NCBI GenBank assembly: GCA_019055375.1
Contig: JAHQIW010004746.1
Span: 146,320 to 210,319 of the forward strand
DNA length: 64,000 nucleotides
From: Parelaphostrongylus tenuis
Lineage: Eukaryota > Nematoda > Chromadorea > Rhabditida > Metastrongylidae
Direction: 5' to 3'
Part shown: positions 12,901 through 21,699 of the stretch, one piece after another
Layout of the letters: each line of letters begins with the position of its first letter
Numbering within the stretch: the first letter of the stretch is position 1
Made by a program: the position numbers and the translations under genes
The notes under the pieces: model-generated
Told to the model about the DNA's origin: nothing
Databases searched by the model: none
Seen by the model: only the letters and a program-made list of their open reading frames with translations

Positions 12901-15900
12901 TGATTTTCATGTTTATCAATGGGTCCGGCTTCATTTTGACACAGATTATGAAATCAGCATAACAATCAGATGAAGATCGTCTGCACAGTATGGACACATG
13001 TAGCGCAGTGGTTAGAGATGCCCTGCGACTCACACGTGATCAATGGTTGGATCTCTGTGCCCTAGGCCATCAAGCTTTCCGTCCCTTCGGAGTAGGCGAA
13101 TTGGTATCGGTTTATTTAGGAGTCTAGCACCACTGATATGATACATCGGGAGACTACCGCAATTCCTTGTATAAGCTAGATATGCATCAAATTATCTATA
13201 CAATGCTCAATGGAGTCGAATGCATCGCACATCCCTCAAGCTGATCCACGCTGAAAGCTTTATTCGTCATACTTTTCTGAAAGCAAAGTCTGATGAGTTT
13301 GCAGAGAGTTTAGTGATCTTCGTTCAGGTAATTATGGGGCGGCAACGACTCGTCGTCGACCGACTGGTTCACCTTCTCTCAGTGGGTGGAGCAATCCCAG
13401 TATTAGAAAAAGTCTGCGAAATGTATCGTAATGGACAGATTGATGCTTCGCTAGTGCGTTACTTTTCTATGGAGGTGTGTTTCTGGAGTGTATTGAAACT
13501 GAGTCACTTTTAATAACCGTGCTTGACCGAGCCATAGAGAAAGTAAGAACTCTCATCATTTGTGGAGATGGTTAGAATACCCAACGATGTAGAGTGATAT
13601 GCAAAAACTATTGCTTTAGGTGGGATTCGAACTCACTTTTGGCCCTGTCCGAGAGCGCGTGTTCAACCGTTGCACTACCCGAGCCCGTTTTGATACCACG
13701 CTTTTATACGCTACATCTGGTCTAACTTGTCAACAGCCACCCTCAACGGTCTGGCGTGGGTAGTTGCTATTGACATTGAACCCACTTATGCTGACATATA
13801 TTGGGTACTGATGATGATGAAACAGAATTCATTTTTTGACCGCCTCTAGCGGTGGTATGGTTGGAATACACTTCTAGGATTTTCTAGTGGATGTCCCATG
13901 TCTTGCCATCAGTAGTCTTCGTAGGCGAGCAATAATTGCAAGACCGATTCTGAGTTGTATTTTTCCAGGTTTTGGAGATAATAGCACCACCCTTCGCAGA
14001 CGATGTAGTCAACTTTTTCTGCCACTAGTGATCGACGAAGAGATCTTTGACAAAGGGAGCGCAGGTCAGGTTGCTAAAACAATTGACTTTTATACCTTTC
14101 CTTCGAGTGCTTTATTAAGACCACGCTCAAATTTCAATAGATCCTTTCATTATTATTTGAGCCAACATGTCATGTGGTCTGGTAAAGGCTCTTGTACAGC
14201 CCGAGACACGTGTTTTCGTCCTTACCAGACTCATCAGCCGGGCAGAACCCGTCGTCTGTCGATCTTTTCATAGTCAGTTCTCTTGGGAGCTTCACACTCC
14301 TCATATATAGTTATCGACGACCTCTATGCCAGGTGTCTATGTCATTCACCTAACACAGAGTGAAATAATAATGAAAGGATCTATTGAAATTTGAGCGTGG
14401 TCTTAATAAAGCACTCGAAGGAAAGGTATAATATGATAAAATACCAGCCAGCTAGCAATCGAGTGCGAAAACACTCTGTGTTAGGTGAATGACATAGACA
14501 CCTGGCATAGAGTGTAAAGCGTAGGTCGTCGATAACTATATATATAAGGAGTGTGACGCTCCCGAGAGAACTTGCTATGGAAAAGATCGACAGACGACGG
14601 GTTTCTGCCCGGCTGATGAGTCTGTAAGGACGAAACACGTGGTCTCGGGCTGTACAAGAGCCTTTACCAGACCACATGACAATTGACTTTTATTTCTTTT
14701 TTTAATGTTAAAAAAAGTTCTCAAGTTTTGGGTCATGAATTTCGTTGGGGCACATGGTGTATGCTTATCGATTATGTCCTGAAATTTATTACTCTTCAGG
14801 TTAAACGGTGGAAAATGAGAAAAAACGTGGTTTTTTGATTACTTCTTTTGACGTGAGGTTCTAAGCAGTTGTAATTGAGCCGTATTCACTTTGAAGGCCG
14901 GCTTAGAACGTTTTTTTTTTTACCATACCGCAGTATTGAAGCAGACTCCGCGCTTGTCCCTTCAATTCTCTGGGGTCGAGAAATCGACACCAGGCCTTAC
15001 TTAGGATCAGCTTCGCTCTGTTCTAAGTGGATATGCGCCAACATGGGTATTGCGGTATTCCAAAGAGAATCGACTCTTTCAGTATTCATCGACACCTATA
15101 ACAAACAGGAAATTTTTCTAAGCAGCAATCGTTTTTGTATGCAAAGAGTTCTAAGTTATTCGAAGATTACGAGGACACGCATCAAATGCAAGAAGTGCGC
15201 GGATCCGCATAATTGACTGTGATAACGAATCAACAAAAATTTTTGATCAGTAAAGATCAGGTTGAGGAAAAACTTTTTTACCATTTGAAAAAGCAATAAT
15301 AAATGTCTGGAACGGCGTCCAAGCAAGAAATGTTCCATTGAGCAGCAAAGACCATAGTCGGACAGCGCAGCATGGGACTTTAGGCTGGATGCGGCAAGAT
15401 CTCGAATCCCTCCAATCTGATCAAACCTTTCCTTAGTCTTCCTTGCGGTGTGAGGTTTGGCATTGTCTTGCAGTAACAGCGCGCGCTTTTGAAGTTCATT
15501 TGATATCCGAATAGTAAATTAATTTCTGATGCATTATAACTAGCGTTGCCCATGAAGGTTTCTTATGGAAGTATCTCTGAGATATTCCCATGAATTTACA
15601 ATAACCGATACTGTGTAAAACGAACATAAAATTTGAATTTCTCACGGGTGTTAAGGAACTTTTCATCATCTGATAATATATTTTGAAGCTTTCATGAGGT
15701 CGTCTGCGGTACTTATAAAGCGCTAGACGCGTGTTTTGGCCTTCCAGCCTCGTTAGTAGCACGATGCCTTTCCGTTCAGTCAGAACATCTCCCTATATAG
15801 AGGAATCTACGATGACATAGTAGTCGACGTACGGTGAAAGGATCACCATGGCGTTCTTCAAGAGTGGTTGTTTGTCGATTCCATAGCATACGCCTGTTAC

Positions 15901-16626
15901 GTGGCTGTACGTAACAAAACCTTTCGATAGACTATTTTGGGACATCGCTCAAAAAAGGTATAATCTGATAACATATTCTGATCCTTTCATGAGATCTGTT
16001 ACGGCACCTATGAAGTGTTAGACACGTGTTTTCGGCCCCGCCGTCGATTCTTCACATTCGGGGATATGTCCCTGAAGAACTATCTGAGCGAACAGGCCCC
16101 GTGCTTCTGATTAGGCCGGAAGGCCGAAGCACGTTCTTGCACTTAAGAAGTGCTGCAACAGACTTCATGAAATTCTCAAAATATGTTATCAGATTATATT
16201 GTTTTTAGACGAAGTCTAAAAGTACTCGATTGAAAAGTTTGGTAAATATCTTTGTAAATAAATATCCTACGATAAGTTCATCCCGCTCCAGAATGCTGGT
16301 TGGAGAGGTAATTTAGATGCTTTGCTACATACATTGCTTTGTGCTTGCGGTGAATCCCCTTTTTTTGTAACGGCTAAAGAACAGGGCGTTGTTGATTTTG
16401 CTGAGAACGCGATATATTTATCTAAATTTCTGTTTTTTCTCCGAGGAAATTGACAAATTGAGCCTTTATACGTTTGAAGCCTAAGCGCCAAAAAAATCAG
16501 ATTGAGTCGAGAAATAAGCAGGTAACTTTTTGTAAACTGTTCACTCTATTATAGGAAAGATTCCCAGCTGCTGGTGAGTTTATACAACATTGCCGACAAC
16601 AAATGACATTGCCTGAAGTTTCCTGA
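908..16626 (+). CDS. NELF-C/D (TH1), 5' incomplete, with frame breaks
   Basis: Subunit C/D of negative elongation factor, the nuclear complex that holds RNA polymerase II paused near promoters. Exons I can align to human NELFCD, in order: 908-1041 ([30 protein letters not shown]), 1516-1623 ([16 protein letters not shown]), 1718-1758 (AQRLMMWC, weak), 6576-6706 ([13 protein letters not shown]), 7918-8001 ([14 protein letters not shown]), 10932-11112 ([15 protein letters not shown]), 12503-12633 ([16 protein letters not shown]), 13328-13474 ([30 protein letters not shown]), 13969-14069 ([22 protein letters not shown]) and 16555-16626 (EFIQHCRQQ, stop). Splice phases agree at every join I could test. 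Two exons need a one-base shift (near 1530 and 14010), and about 60 residues between exons 7918-8001 and 10932-11112 were not found. The gene is either recently dead or mis-sequenced. The family call is firm; intactness is open. Confidence 0.85.
1205..1450. repeat. Fold-back MITE, 'ctttcgggaccgtgg' family
   Basis: The ends are inverted: 'aacgctttcgggaccgtgg' on the left and 'ccacggtctcgaaaaaat' on the right. Inside are 'gacgttctgctccactcct', 'gtctaacaatgacacgc' and 'agatgcagaggaggtggag'. No ORF. Relatives occur at 5215-5400, 9455-9714, 18170-18335, 46060-46320 and 50060-50645. Confidence 0.6.
1516..1623 (+). pseudogene. NELF-C/D exon with +1 frame break
   Basis: After the acceptor at 1511-1515 the frame continuing from exon 908-1041 reads LDIFS, matching human LEVFS. 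From about 1531 the match continues one base out of register as [17 protein letters not shown], matching human RVLRTSLATIL. One extra base in the run 'ctctcc' explains it. The exon ends at a gt|gtgttc donor that restores phase with the next candidate exon. The downstream part ([15 protein letters not shown]) corresponds to human LEKNLPEFAKMV. Confidence 0.65.
2640..3010. repeat. Diverged relative of the Merlin/CAP-locus arm repeat
   Basis: Bases 2935-3000 ('gcgctgagtgcgaaaccc ... aaaaagtcct') resemble 32425-32495 inside the large left arm ('tcactgagtgcaaaaccc ... aaaaaaagtcct'). The similarity is patchy, so this is an old copy. Overlapping ORFs on both strands here look like by-products. Confidence 0.35.
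3340..3660 (+). mobile_element. Hammerhead fold-back repeat, single (+) half
   Basis: Runs from 'agccacgagcaatcgagtg' through the conserved inner block (acactctgtgtttg, cactggacatagagtgtaaa) to the outer block 'gaaatttgagctgtggtct' and 'cactcgaaacaaaagttatg'. Carries the ribozyme at 3489-3531. The opposite half is absent here. Confidence 0.75.
3489..3531 (+). ncRNA. Type I hammerhead ribozyme, intact core
   Basis: In order: stem I GCCCGA; core CTGACGA; stem II GATC closed by a GCAA tetraloop and GATC; GAAA; stem III CACGTG with no loop; cleavage site after GTA; stem I partner TCGGGC. All invariant core bases of the family (CUGANGA and GAAA) are present, and both stems pair fully. Stem III has no loop, so in cis it can barely form; a dimeric fold is likely. 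Self-cleavage is inferred, not shown. Confidence 0.88.
3990..4475. mobile_element. Palindromic mariner remnant
   Basis: Left part: mariner transposase N-terminus on +, ATG at 4091, reading [27 protein letters not shown]. The middle turns into the reverse complement of the same helix-turn-helix region ('aacttcgcaaaacacttgc ... ttctgcaac'). The right end (4375-4475) is the inverted copy of the left end, including 'cagctccacctc' against 'gatggagctg'. No complete transposase. Confidence 0.7.
4590..4730 (-). repeat. tRNA-like SINE fragment
   Basis: On the minus strand it contains a B-box-like 'gggttcaactcc' (from 'ggagttgaaccc') preceded by a tRNA-like arm. Similar 'gttgaaccc' or 'attcgaaccc' cores recur at 10440-10770, 11260-11350 and 13610-13690. 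Not a functional tRNA: no closed acceptor stem seen. Confidence 0.4.
5215..5400. repeat. Fold-back MITE
   Basis: Inverted ends: 'taacctttgcggaatcatgg' and 'cgtgatcgcgaaaaggtca', with internal inverted blocks 'gcgtctaacaatg' and 'gctattgttggaagc'. Same family as 1205-1450. Confidence 0.5.
5790..6045 (+). mobile_element. tRNA-derived SINE, 5' worn
   Basis: Contains the B-box core 'ggtccgatcctg', the body 'ggattggtaccagacttctc', 'tggtaggccaccacgagtt' and the tail 'ttgagagcttt' shared with the copies at 12175, 52120 and 62105. The tRNA head is degraded. Confidence 0.6.
7234..7276 (-). ncRNA. Hammerhead ribozyme, intact core
   Basis: Minus strand: stem I ACCCGA, CTGAAGA, stem II GTC with loop TGTAAG and GAC, GAAA, GACGTG, TA, then TCGGGC. 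Stem I pairs over five bases plus a wobble. Stem III is changed from CACGTG to GACGTG. Confidence 0.75.
7734..7776 (+). ncRNA. Hammerhead ribozyme
   Basis: Stem I GCCCGA, CTGACGA, stem II GTT with loop TGTAAT and GAC (one G-U pair), GAAA, CACGTG, TA, TCGGGC. Core bases complete. Confidence 0.8.
8490..9230. repeat. Non-autonomous element with inverted ends
   Basis: The left arm at about 8495-8575 ('attcgaaagcttaaatctc', 'tagcgcggtacgtggtcgg') is the imperfect reverse complement of 9135-9220 ('cggccatgtaccgcgctag', 'gatctaagctttcggatga'). The interior contains a GC-rich block (8800-8890). No coding signal; overlapping short ORFs on the minus strand are not convincing. Lies in a NELF-C/D intron. 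Confidence 0.5.
9455..9714. repeat. Fold-back MITE, well-preserved copy
   Basis: Ends are inverted: 'accctttagagaccgtgga' and 'cactgtctcgaaagggt'. The sub-terminal block 'ccacctccttcgcatc' pairs with 'gatgcagggaaggcggg'. AT-rich middle. About 260 bases, no ORF. Confidence 0.65.
10440..10775 (-). repeat. Two tRNA-like SINE heads in tandem
   Basis: On the minus strand both copies carry 'gggttcgaatcc'-type B boxes (as 'gggattcgaacc' at 10468 and 10689 on +), each followed by 'gctgaacc..tgcactа'-like arms ending in 'gacgcccgttttg'. A third copy is at 13615-13690. Insertions in NELF-C/D introns, not functional tRNAs. Confidence 0.45.
12175..12430 (+). mobile_element. tRNA-derived SINE
   Basis: B box 'ggttcgatcccgtgcctaa', body 'ttggcgaatcggtatcaaac', 'aataccggtaggccaccgcg' and a tail ending near 'catgagcttatgagagc'. 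Intronic in NELF-C/D. Confidence 0.65.
12990..13265 (+). mobile_element. tRNA-derived SINE
   Basis: A-box region 'tgtagcgcagtggttagag' and B-box-like 'ggttggatctctgtgcc', then 'gaattggtatcgg' and a tail 'cgctgaaagctttattc'. It ends about 60 bases before NELF-C/D exon 13328; the apparent ORF 13220-13513 mixes SINE tail with this exon. Confidence 0.65.
13969..14069 (+). pseudogene. NELF-C/D penultimate exon with -1 frame break
   Basis: The frame entering from exon 13328-13474 reads [14 protein letters not shown] (human VLDVIAPPYTSDFV) and then hits a stop at 14026-14028. The family sequence continues in another frame as [20 protein letters not shown] (human QLFLPILEND). A single missing base between 'gtagt' and 'caactt' would restore it. 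The donor after ...CAG (14067-14069) is GTTGCT. It gives phase 0 into the last exon. Confidence 0.7.
14199..14243 (-). ncRNA. Hammerhead ribozyme
   Basis: Minus strand: GCCCGG, CTGATGA, stem II GTC/GAC with a 7-base loop, then GAAA, an extra A before CACGTG, GTC cleavage triplet, TCGGGC. Core present, stem I pairs (one G-U). Confidence 0.72.
14607..14650 (+). ncRNA. Hammerhead ribozyme
   Basis: GCCCGG, CTGATGA, stem II GTC with loop TGTAAG and GAC, GAAA, CACGTG, GTC, TCGGGC. The GTC cleavage triplet replaces the usual GTA of this family; both are allowed NUH triplets. Confidence 0.8.
15650..16205. mobile_element. Decayed hammerhead fold-back element
   Basis: Contains two worn ribozyme regions: minus strand near 15725-15765 (CTAACGA, then AAAA) and near 16020-16140 ('acgtgttttcggccc', 'ggccggaaggccgaagcacg'). 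Flanks share 'ctgataatatattttga' and 'tatgttatcagattat' as inverted ends. No active core left. Confidence 0.5.
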
Positions 16627-17100
16627 TGGTTATTGGGACTTGATGATGAGGATTTTCCCGATGAATTTGAGATTCAGCAGGCTGAATCAAATGTTTACTT
16701 TTAACGAAATATTGATCTAATTTGCCACTCACTCATTAAGATATCCCTGTGATATATTTAGCATAAAAGGTCCACCTAGTGGACCAACTCAGTTCTCAAG
16801 AAGTTGATGAGTACTTAATACAGAAACACATGTTCGGGGGTGCTCGGGGTACTATGCTGGAAGTGGTGCAGACAAGGGTTGTTTTATCTACTCCGATGTT
16901 GATATTTTGACAAACACAAAGTGTCTAATCATGTGCATTAAAACTAACCAAGCTGTAAATGTATTTATTGTTAGTTTCTGTTGTCACCAAGTTAGATTGA
17001 GATTATTTATTTTCCCACTGTTATGTTTAAACGTAAATGGTGGAAATTATCTGTACAATACTGTGCCATACAATGGTTCCAATAAAAGTGGCTGTTTGCT
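16627..17100 (+). other. Likely 3' UTR and polyA signal of NELF-C/D
   Basis: After the TGA at 16624-16626 there is no further coding signal. A canonical AATAAA lies at 17081-17086 in 'ccaataaaagtgg', about 455 bases downstream, and would serve as the cleavage signal. Confidence 0.5.
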
Positions 17101-17264
17101 TTCTGTTGCTTATATGCATCCTCAGTGAGCCGCTCTCTGTCTTTTAATAGCTATGTTCTCTAAATTTTACAAACCATGAGTGTTATTCGGTGGTGTTCCG
17201 TCATTTTTGAGTGCTGTGGACTGCTGTGCCTTATAAAACGATTTCGATATTGATTCTGCCATAT

Positions 17265-17415
17265 ATGGGAGCGTGCAGCGCAATGGTTAGAAATGCACTT
17301 CAATGCAAAAAATCGGCTAGTGATTTTACCCAGCACCCTAGGCTGACCAAACCCTGAATCCCTTCGGGTAGGAAATTTGGTACCAGGTCTGGGTGGTTAG
17401 TAACACTGACTTGAA
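17265..17415 (+). repeat. Truncated tRNA-derived SINE
   Basis: Head 'gtgcagcgcaatggttaga' and body 'ttggtaccaggtctgg' match the longer copies; the B box is eroded to 'gtgattttacccagc'. Confidence 0.45.
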
Positions 17416-17439
17416 CTATGCCATCGTTATGATTTTCGA

Positions 17440-18050
17440 AAGAATGTCAAAAGCCTGAGCGAGGTTCGTACTTCAGGGCCATGTACGCGTGTTTCGGAGG
17501 TCTCGCCCTCCTCGTCAGTGATCCACGCCCTACATTAAAGCCTTGCATTGTAGCAAGGAGGGAGGCGTATATGGTGACGGCATAGTGTACATGACACTGG
17601 TCCATCACCAATTCTCAGTCGATGGATCTCGGCTGGTAGAACAAAATTGATCCATCGCATCGACTGTTTTTGAAACCTCGCAATAACATTCAAAATAATT
17701 TCAAAAAGAATGTATAAAGCCTAAGCGAGGTTGGTACGCCAGGACCGTACACGCGTGTTTTGGAGGACAGTCGATGCCATGGATCAATTTTGTTCTACCA
17801 GCCGAGATCCATCGACTGAGAAGTGGTGATGGCACTGTCATTGTACACTATACCGTCACCACATACGCCTCCCTCCTTGCTACAATTTAAGACTTAGTGT
17901 AGGACGTGGGTCACTGACGAGCTGGGCGAGACCTCGGAAAGACGCGTGTATAGAAGTAGCGTAGGGACCTCGCTTAGGCTCTAAACATTGTTTTTGAAAT
18001 TATTTTGAATTTTTATTGCGAGGTTTTAAAAACAGTCGATGCCATGGGTC
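17440..18050. repeat. Second hammerhead-bearing inverted-repeat family
   Basis: An inverted pair with arms 17445-17660 and 17790-17995, sharing 'ctccctccttgcta', 'catcgactgagaa' and 'gagatccatcgactg'. Ribozyme-like cores lie at 17484-17520 (-) and 17918-17960 (+). A third, truncated core starts at 17735. Distinct from the main family in its stem II. Confidence 0.55.
17484..17520 (-). ncRNA. Hammerhead-like core with 5-bp stem II
   Basis: Minus strand: CTGACGA, stem II GGAGG with loop GCGAGA and CCTCC (perfect), GAAA, CACGCG, then TAC. The core is complete but the flanking strands do not pair convincingly as stem I, so activity is doubtful. Confidence 0.5.
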
Positions 18051-18169
18051 AATTATGTCATCACAATGTTGTATATACCAGATTTACATTCACTGGCCTC
18101 TGTGATGCCGGCTGAAATTGTACGCACAGCACATCCATCACGAGTTAGCTCTTTTGGTTCGTAGACCCA

Positions 18170-18335
18170 CAGCCTCTGGCAGATCTCATCACAGCAGCCA
18201 GCGCTGTTTGGCGCAACAGTCTGTTGTTCTCAGGCGCAGCACGCCGGGGGTTGAACATGCAGAGGAGGTGGAGCAAGCCGTCCAGGATTGCCGGTTAAGA
18301 TGCAGAGATCATAGGTCAACGTTCCGAAAGAGTTA
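18170..18335. repeat. MITE fragment
   Basis: Shares 'tgcagaggaggtggagcaa' and 'ccgaaagagtt' with the fold-back family at 1205-1450. The short ORF across it is not a gene. Confidence 0.45.
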
Positions 18336-18339
18336 ATCG

Positions 18340-20040
18340 ACAATGAACGCTGCATACAGTGTGATGTGTGGTCGCCACTGTTATTATTGCTCTTATTTAT
18401 TATCGTGCTTGATAATATGTTATACTTTCATAGTATACTCGATTAGCGCACTCTTTACTCAAATTATACATGTTGTTACTTATATTTTTTAGTGTATTAT
18501 TGTGAGTAGTTATTATTCTATGCAGATAGTGGTGTGGGAAATGGGGGAGGGGAGTATTCTGTGGTGTGTTTAAATTATCTGCTCAGATAGATAGTGTATT
18601 ACATACATCCATAGACATCCACTACTCGATTGTTGTTAGAATTTCTAATTTTTTCGGAATTTTGCTGTTTGATTGAGTCTTCAACTTTGGATTTCAAGAG
18701 TTGTGCTAGTGTGTGTGCAACTGAGGAACGAAATCGTCAAACATATAGTGGTGGTAGATATGTGAATCTCTATCCATAGTATATTTTCCTTAACCTTCGA
18801 ATATATTGAGCTGGTCATTGATACATAAGGCACATGCAAAGTGCGTTGATCCAGTCTTACGCCTACAGTAAGGAATTTTCGAACTAGTTGTAGAATACAT
18901 AACAACATGGCTAATACACAGAGTGGATAAAAGTTGCACAAGTCAGTAAACAAGGTGGTAAATTTTACAATAGTTCATACTATAACAGAAAGTGAATAAA
19001 GCTGACTTAATTTCTATTAGCATATGAATTTTGATTCCAATTTCGTCATGCTTTTCTCGTCTTCTTCTTCTTCGTTGTTGGACAAAACATGGTGGAAGCT
19101 TCCTATAAAGACTACTGTGTCACACAGAAATCATCGACGCGAAGTGATACCGCCAGTGACTGAACATCGTGAAATAACGACGACCATCGATCCGAAATCG
19201 ATTTTGGAATCTGGAAGAGGACACTGCAGTCTTTTTAATGCATCTAAGTATGTCTAATGAAAATTTGACGAAGGAGATGCGTCGTCACCTGCAACTTTCA
19301 AGGACGGACTTCCTACTAATGTTTTCATTATTCGGGAAAGTTCTTGCCACTCCTTTTATGATGATATCACGAATTTCCGATCTTGATGCGACCATTGTTA
19401 TTGTGTAGCTGTTGCCAAATCTCAAAAAAGGAAAATTTGTCACCAAGGAAGATCAAAGGCCAAATAAATTCATAGATGTTGAGTGCCATTATCTACTTCG
19501 TGGCGAAAATTCACGTATATTGCACAATGAAGCACAGATGCTAATCAGATGGTAAAGTGTAGGAAAGATTCCTTGAAAGTACTACAATCTTCAACAATTC
19601 CGAAAGGCTAAAAGATGATGCACCTCCAGCATTGGTCAATCCGTGAAAGATGCACCATGCTGTATAGGTCTGATGACAATTTTTCGATCTTTTCTGTGAT
19701 TATATGCTTGGTTAATCCAGGTTGATAGGTAAAATGACCATATGTGCATCAGAGTGTCCTGCTAGCAAGTGCACTACACGCGCTTTAATTTCAATGCTAA
19801 GCAAGACAAGTCTGCTCGCTGAGTTTTGCAAGATTATCTGCGATTCACATTGCAAGACTGAAATATTTGAATACCACGGCAAAGAGATGTAATTTGAAGA
19901 GAAAGGGAGCTGAGAAAAACAACTGCCATCAGTAGAAGAAATCAGGAGAATAAACGGCTACTCTCCTGATATCACACTTGGTGACGAAATGAGGTATAAA
20001 TTGTAAACGAATGCAAGTATGTAACAAACATGGTAATCAA
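18340..20040. other. No gene recognised
   Basis: AT-rich. An ORF at 19024-19257 with a serine run and a minus ORF at 18681-18953 have no recognisable motif and no clear splice sites. I see nothing else. Confidence 0.4.
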
Positions 20041-20124
20041 CTGCTTTGAGACCTTGCTCAGGAACAATGTAATCTGACAATGTATTTTGAGCCCATCTTG
20101 AGGTCTGTTATGGGCACTTTTGCA

Positions 20125-20166
20125 GTGCAAGGCACGTGTTCGGCCTTAGAGCCTCGTCAGTTGCAC
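20125..20166 (-). ncRNA. Hammerhead ribozyme, GTGCAA subtype
   Basis: Minus strand: GTGCAA, CTGACGA, stem II GGC with loop TCTAAG and GCC, GAA (one A short), CACGTG, C, then TTGCAC after one extra C. Stem I covaries relative to the main subtype. Confidence 0.6.
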
Positions 20167-20384
20167 GGTGCCATTTCTGTGAGTCATTTCCTCGCGAATT
20201 ACCTCTACATTGAGGAATTGACGACGAACTATTTACCCGACGTACGGACAAATGCGGACAATCGACAATCAGTCACTTTAAAAGAATACCACGGTGACTG
20301 ATTCACCGTACGTCGAGTGTGAAAGTTTGTCGTATATTCCCCTATACAGCATGAATACCCGAGGCACTGACTGAACGGAAAAAC

Positions 20385-20426
20385 GTGCAACTGACGAGGC
20401 CGCAAGGCCGAACACGTGTCTTGCAC
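20385..20426 (+). ncRNA. Hammerhead ribozyme, GTGCAA subtype
   Basis: GTGCAA, CTGACGA, stem II GGCC with GCAA loop and GGCC, GAA, CACGTG, TC, TTGCAC. Perfect stems I and II; one A of the GAAA box is missing, which should impair cleavage. The GTC-type cleavage triplet is used. Confidence 0.65.
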
Positions 20427-20481
20427 TGTGCCCATAACTGGCCTCATGAAACGCTCAAAATATACTGTCGAATATAGATAG

Positions 20482-20930
20482 TTAAATAGATGTATTAACA
20501 CTTTTCGTTTTGAGATGTTGGCTTGTACCAATAGCTACTATTCGACCACTCTGTAGAATAGCGATACGACTGCATAGTGCCTCACATTCGGCCATATTGT
20601 GGGAACTAAGCAGCAAGGCGCAATGAGAGTGGTCACGTATCATCAACAACACATCCAAGATCTCACGACGAGCCTCAGATAGAAGGAATATTATTGTATG
20701 ATACACAAAACTTTTCAAACAAGCCCATTCGTCATATGTGCCTCATATCATAACCGCATTTGCGTTAAAGACGGCTACGTGAAACTAAAAATCTGATCAG
20801 ATGAACAACAATTTCCAAACCTCTGGATCAATACCAGCCGTTAGTTCATCAAGAATCATGATAGGTGCTTGTGAAAGCAGAGCAGTAGCTATGCTGATTC
20901 TTCGACGTTGTCCACCACTGGATTGTTAAC
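20482..20930 (-). pseudogene. ABCA-type ABC transporter, ATP-binding domain remnant
   Basis: Two exon-like pieces on the minus strand. 20821-20919 holds the ABC signature SSGGQRRR and Walker B with [12 protein letters not shown]. After a GTTTGG donor, exon 20673 downward continues in phase with ARREILDVL, then LLLSSHNMAECEALCSRIA with the switch histidine, and SGRIVAIGTSQHLK, typical of ABCA nucleotide-binding domains. A TAA at 20926-20928 lies just upstream of the signature unless an acceptor ending ...CCAG is used. No Walker A exon or membrane segments were found nearby. Walker B proline (LDEP) is replaced by leucine. Probably a fragment of a dead gene copy. Confidence 0.7.
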
Positions 20931-21120
20931 AGCAGAGGTTTACCAATACTAAGAGTCTCCAGCTCAATAACTTGAACCTCAACCGTCCACAGTTTCGCCA
21001 TGAAATCAGTATTGAATCAATCAAGTATGACGAGACGGAAGTGTCACTTGAAATCGTTGTTATGCCTTCCAGCTCACGAATCAAAACTTGAAAATTGTCT
21101 GAGCAGCTCAAAAAATGGCT
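20931..21120 (-). pseudogene. Possible further part of the ABCA remnant
   Basis: Minus-strand ORF ends in LVLVNLCC directly against the TAA before SSGGQRRR; another frame reads AKLWTVEVQVIELETL, resembling the helical segment before an ABC signature. The two frames suggest an indel. Weak. Confidence 0.3.
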
Positions 21121-21699
21121 CCGAAAGAAAGTAATTATCGTATCTGCGAACGTCGTAGTATTTGTGTGCGACTAAATGGGTTAAGTAACTCGACGCCAGT
21201 CACAATTATGAGAGGAAAATAAAGTATAATCTTTCCAAATATTTCCCCTCACTGATATGCTCCAATATTGAAACGAAGTTTAGACTTTGTTCGGAGAAAA
21301 TACTGGGCAAGTTAAAAAATTCAAGGGTCAACCAGTACGGCAGGTGATAAAGATGCACTGCAAAGTAGCAAGCGAAAGGGAGTGGTCAAAATTGTAATTT
21401 TAACTCGACCACTAACGTGTAATACCGCACCAATTTATTCGCATGGTCAACAATGCCTACTATTCGAATCGCTAACTCCGTTAATTCTGTTGCATTGGGG
21501 AATCCATGCAAACGTGCAAGTACCTCAAATAGTAGGGCCCTTGTTTATTGAAATCTGCTCACAGTTGTTTGAATAGATTTCATAAATGAAGGAACCAAAA
21601 ACCGTCGTATACCTTGAGAGTTCTTCTTCCAGCGAAATCGTGCATCAGTGTATCAAATTGAGGGCAGTAACTGGTAGGCTAAAAAGGATAATTTTATTA

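Larger units (their letters stand above)
14090..14690. mobile_element. Hammerhead fold-back element, both halves
   Basis: Left (-) half 14090-14360 and right (+) half 14375-14690, each ending in 'cactcgaaggaaaggtata' or its complement and each carrying a ribozyme. The halves meet in the middle rather than at the usual 'cactcgattgctc' centre, so one half has been re-inserted or truncated. Follows the penultimate NELF-C/D exon. Confidence 0.75.
20040..20465. mobile_element. Hammerhead fold-back element, GTGCAA subtype
   Basis: Outer blocks 'tgtattttgagcccatctt' and 'ctcaaaatatactg' are inverted. Each half carries one ribozyme whose stem I is GTGCAA/TTGCAC instead of GCCCGA/TCGGGC. Confidence 0.7.

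Noticed and set aside
19024..19257. Serine-rich ORF as a gene
   Set aside because: The serine run comes from a 'cttcttctt' tract; no homologous motif and no splice signals.
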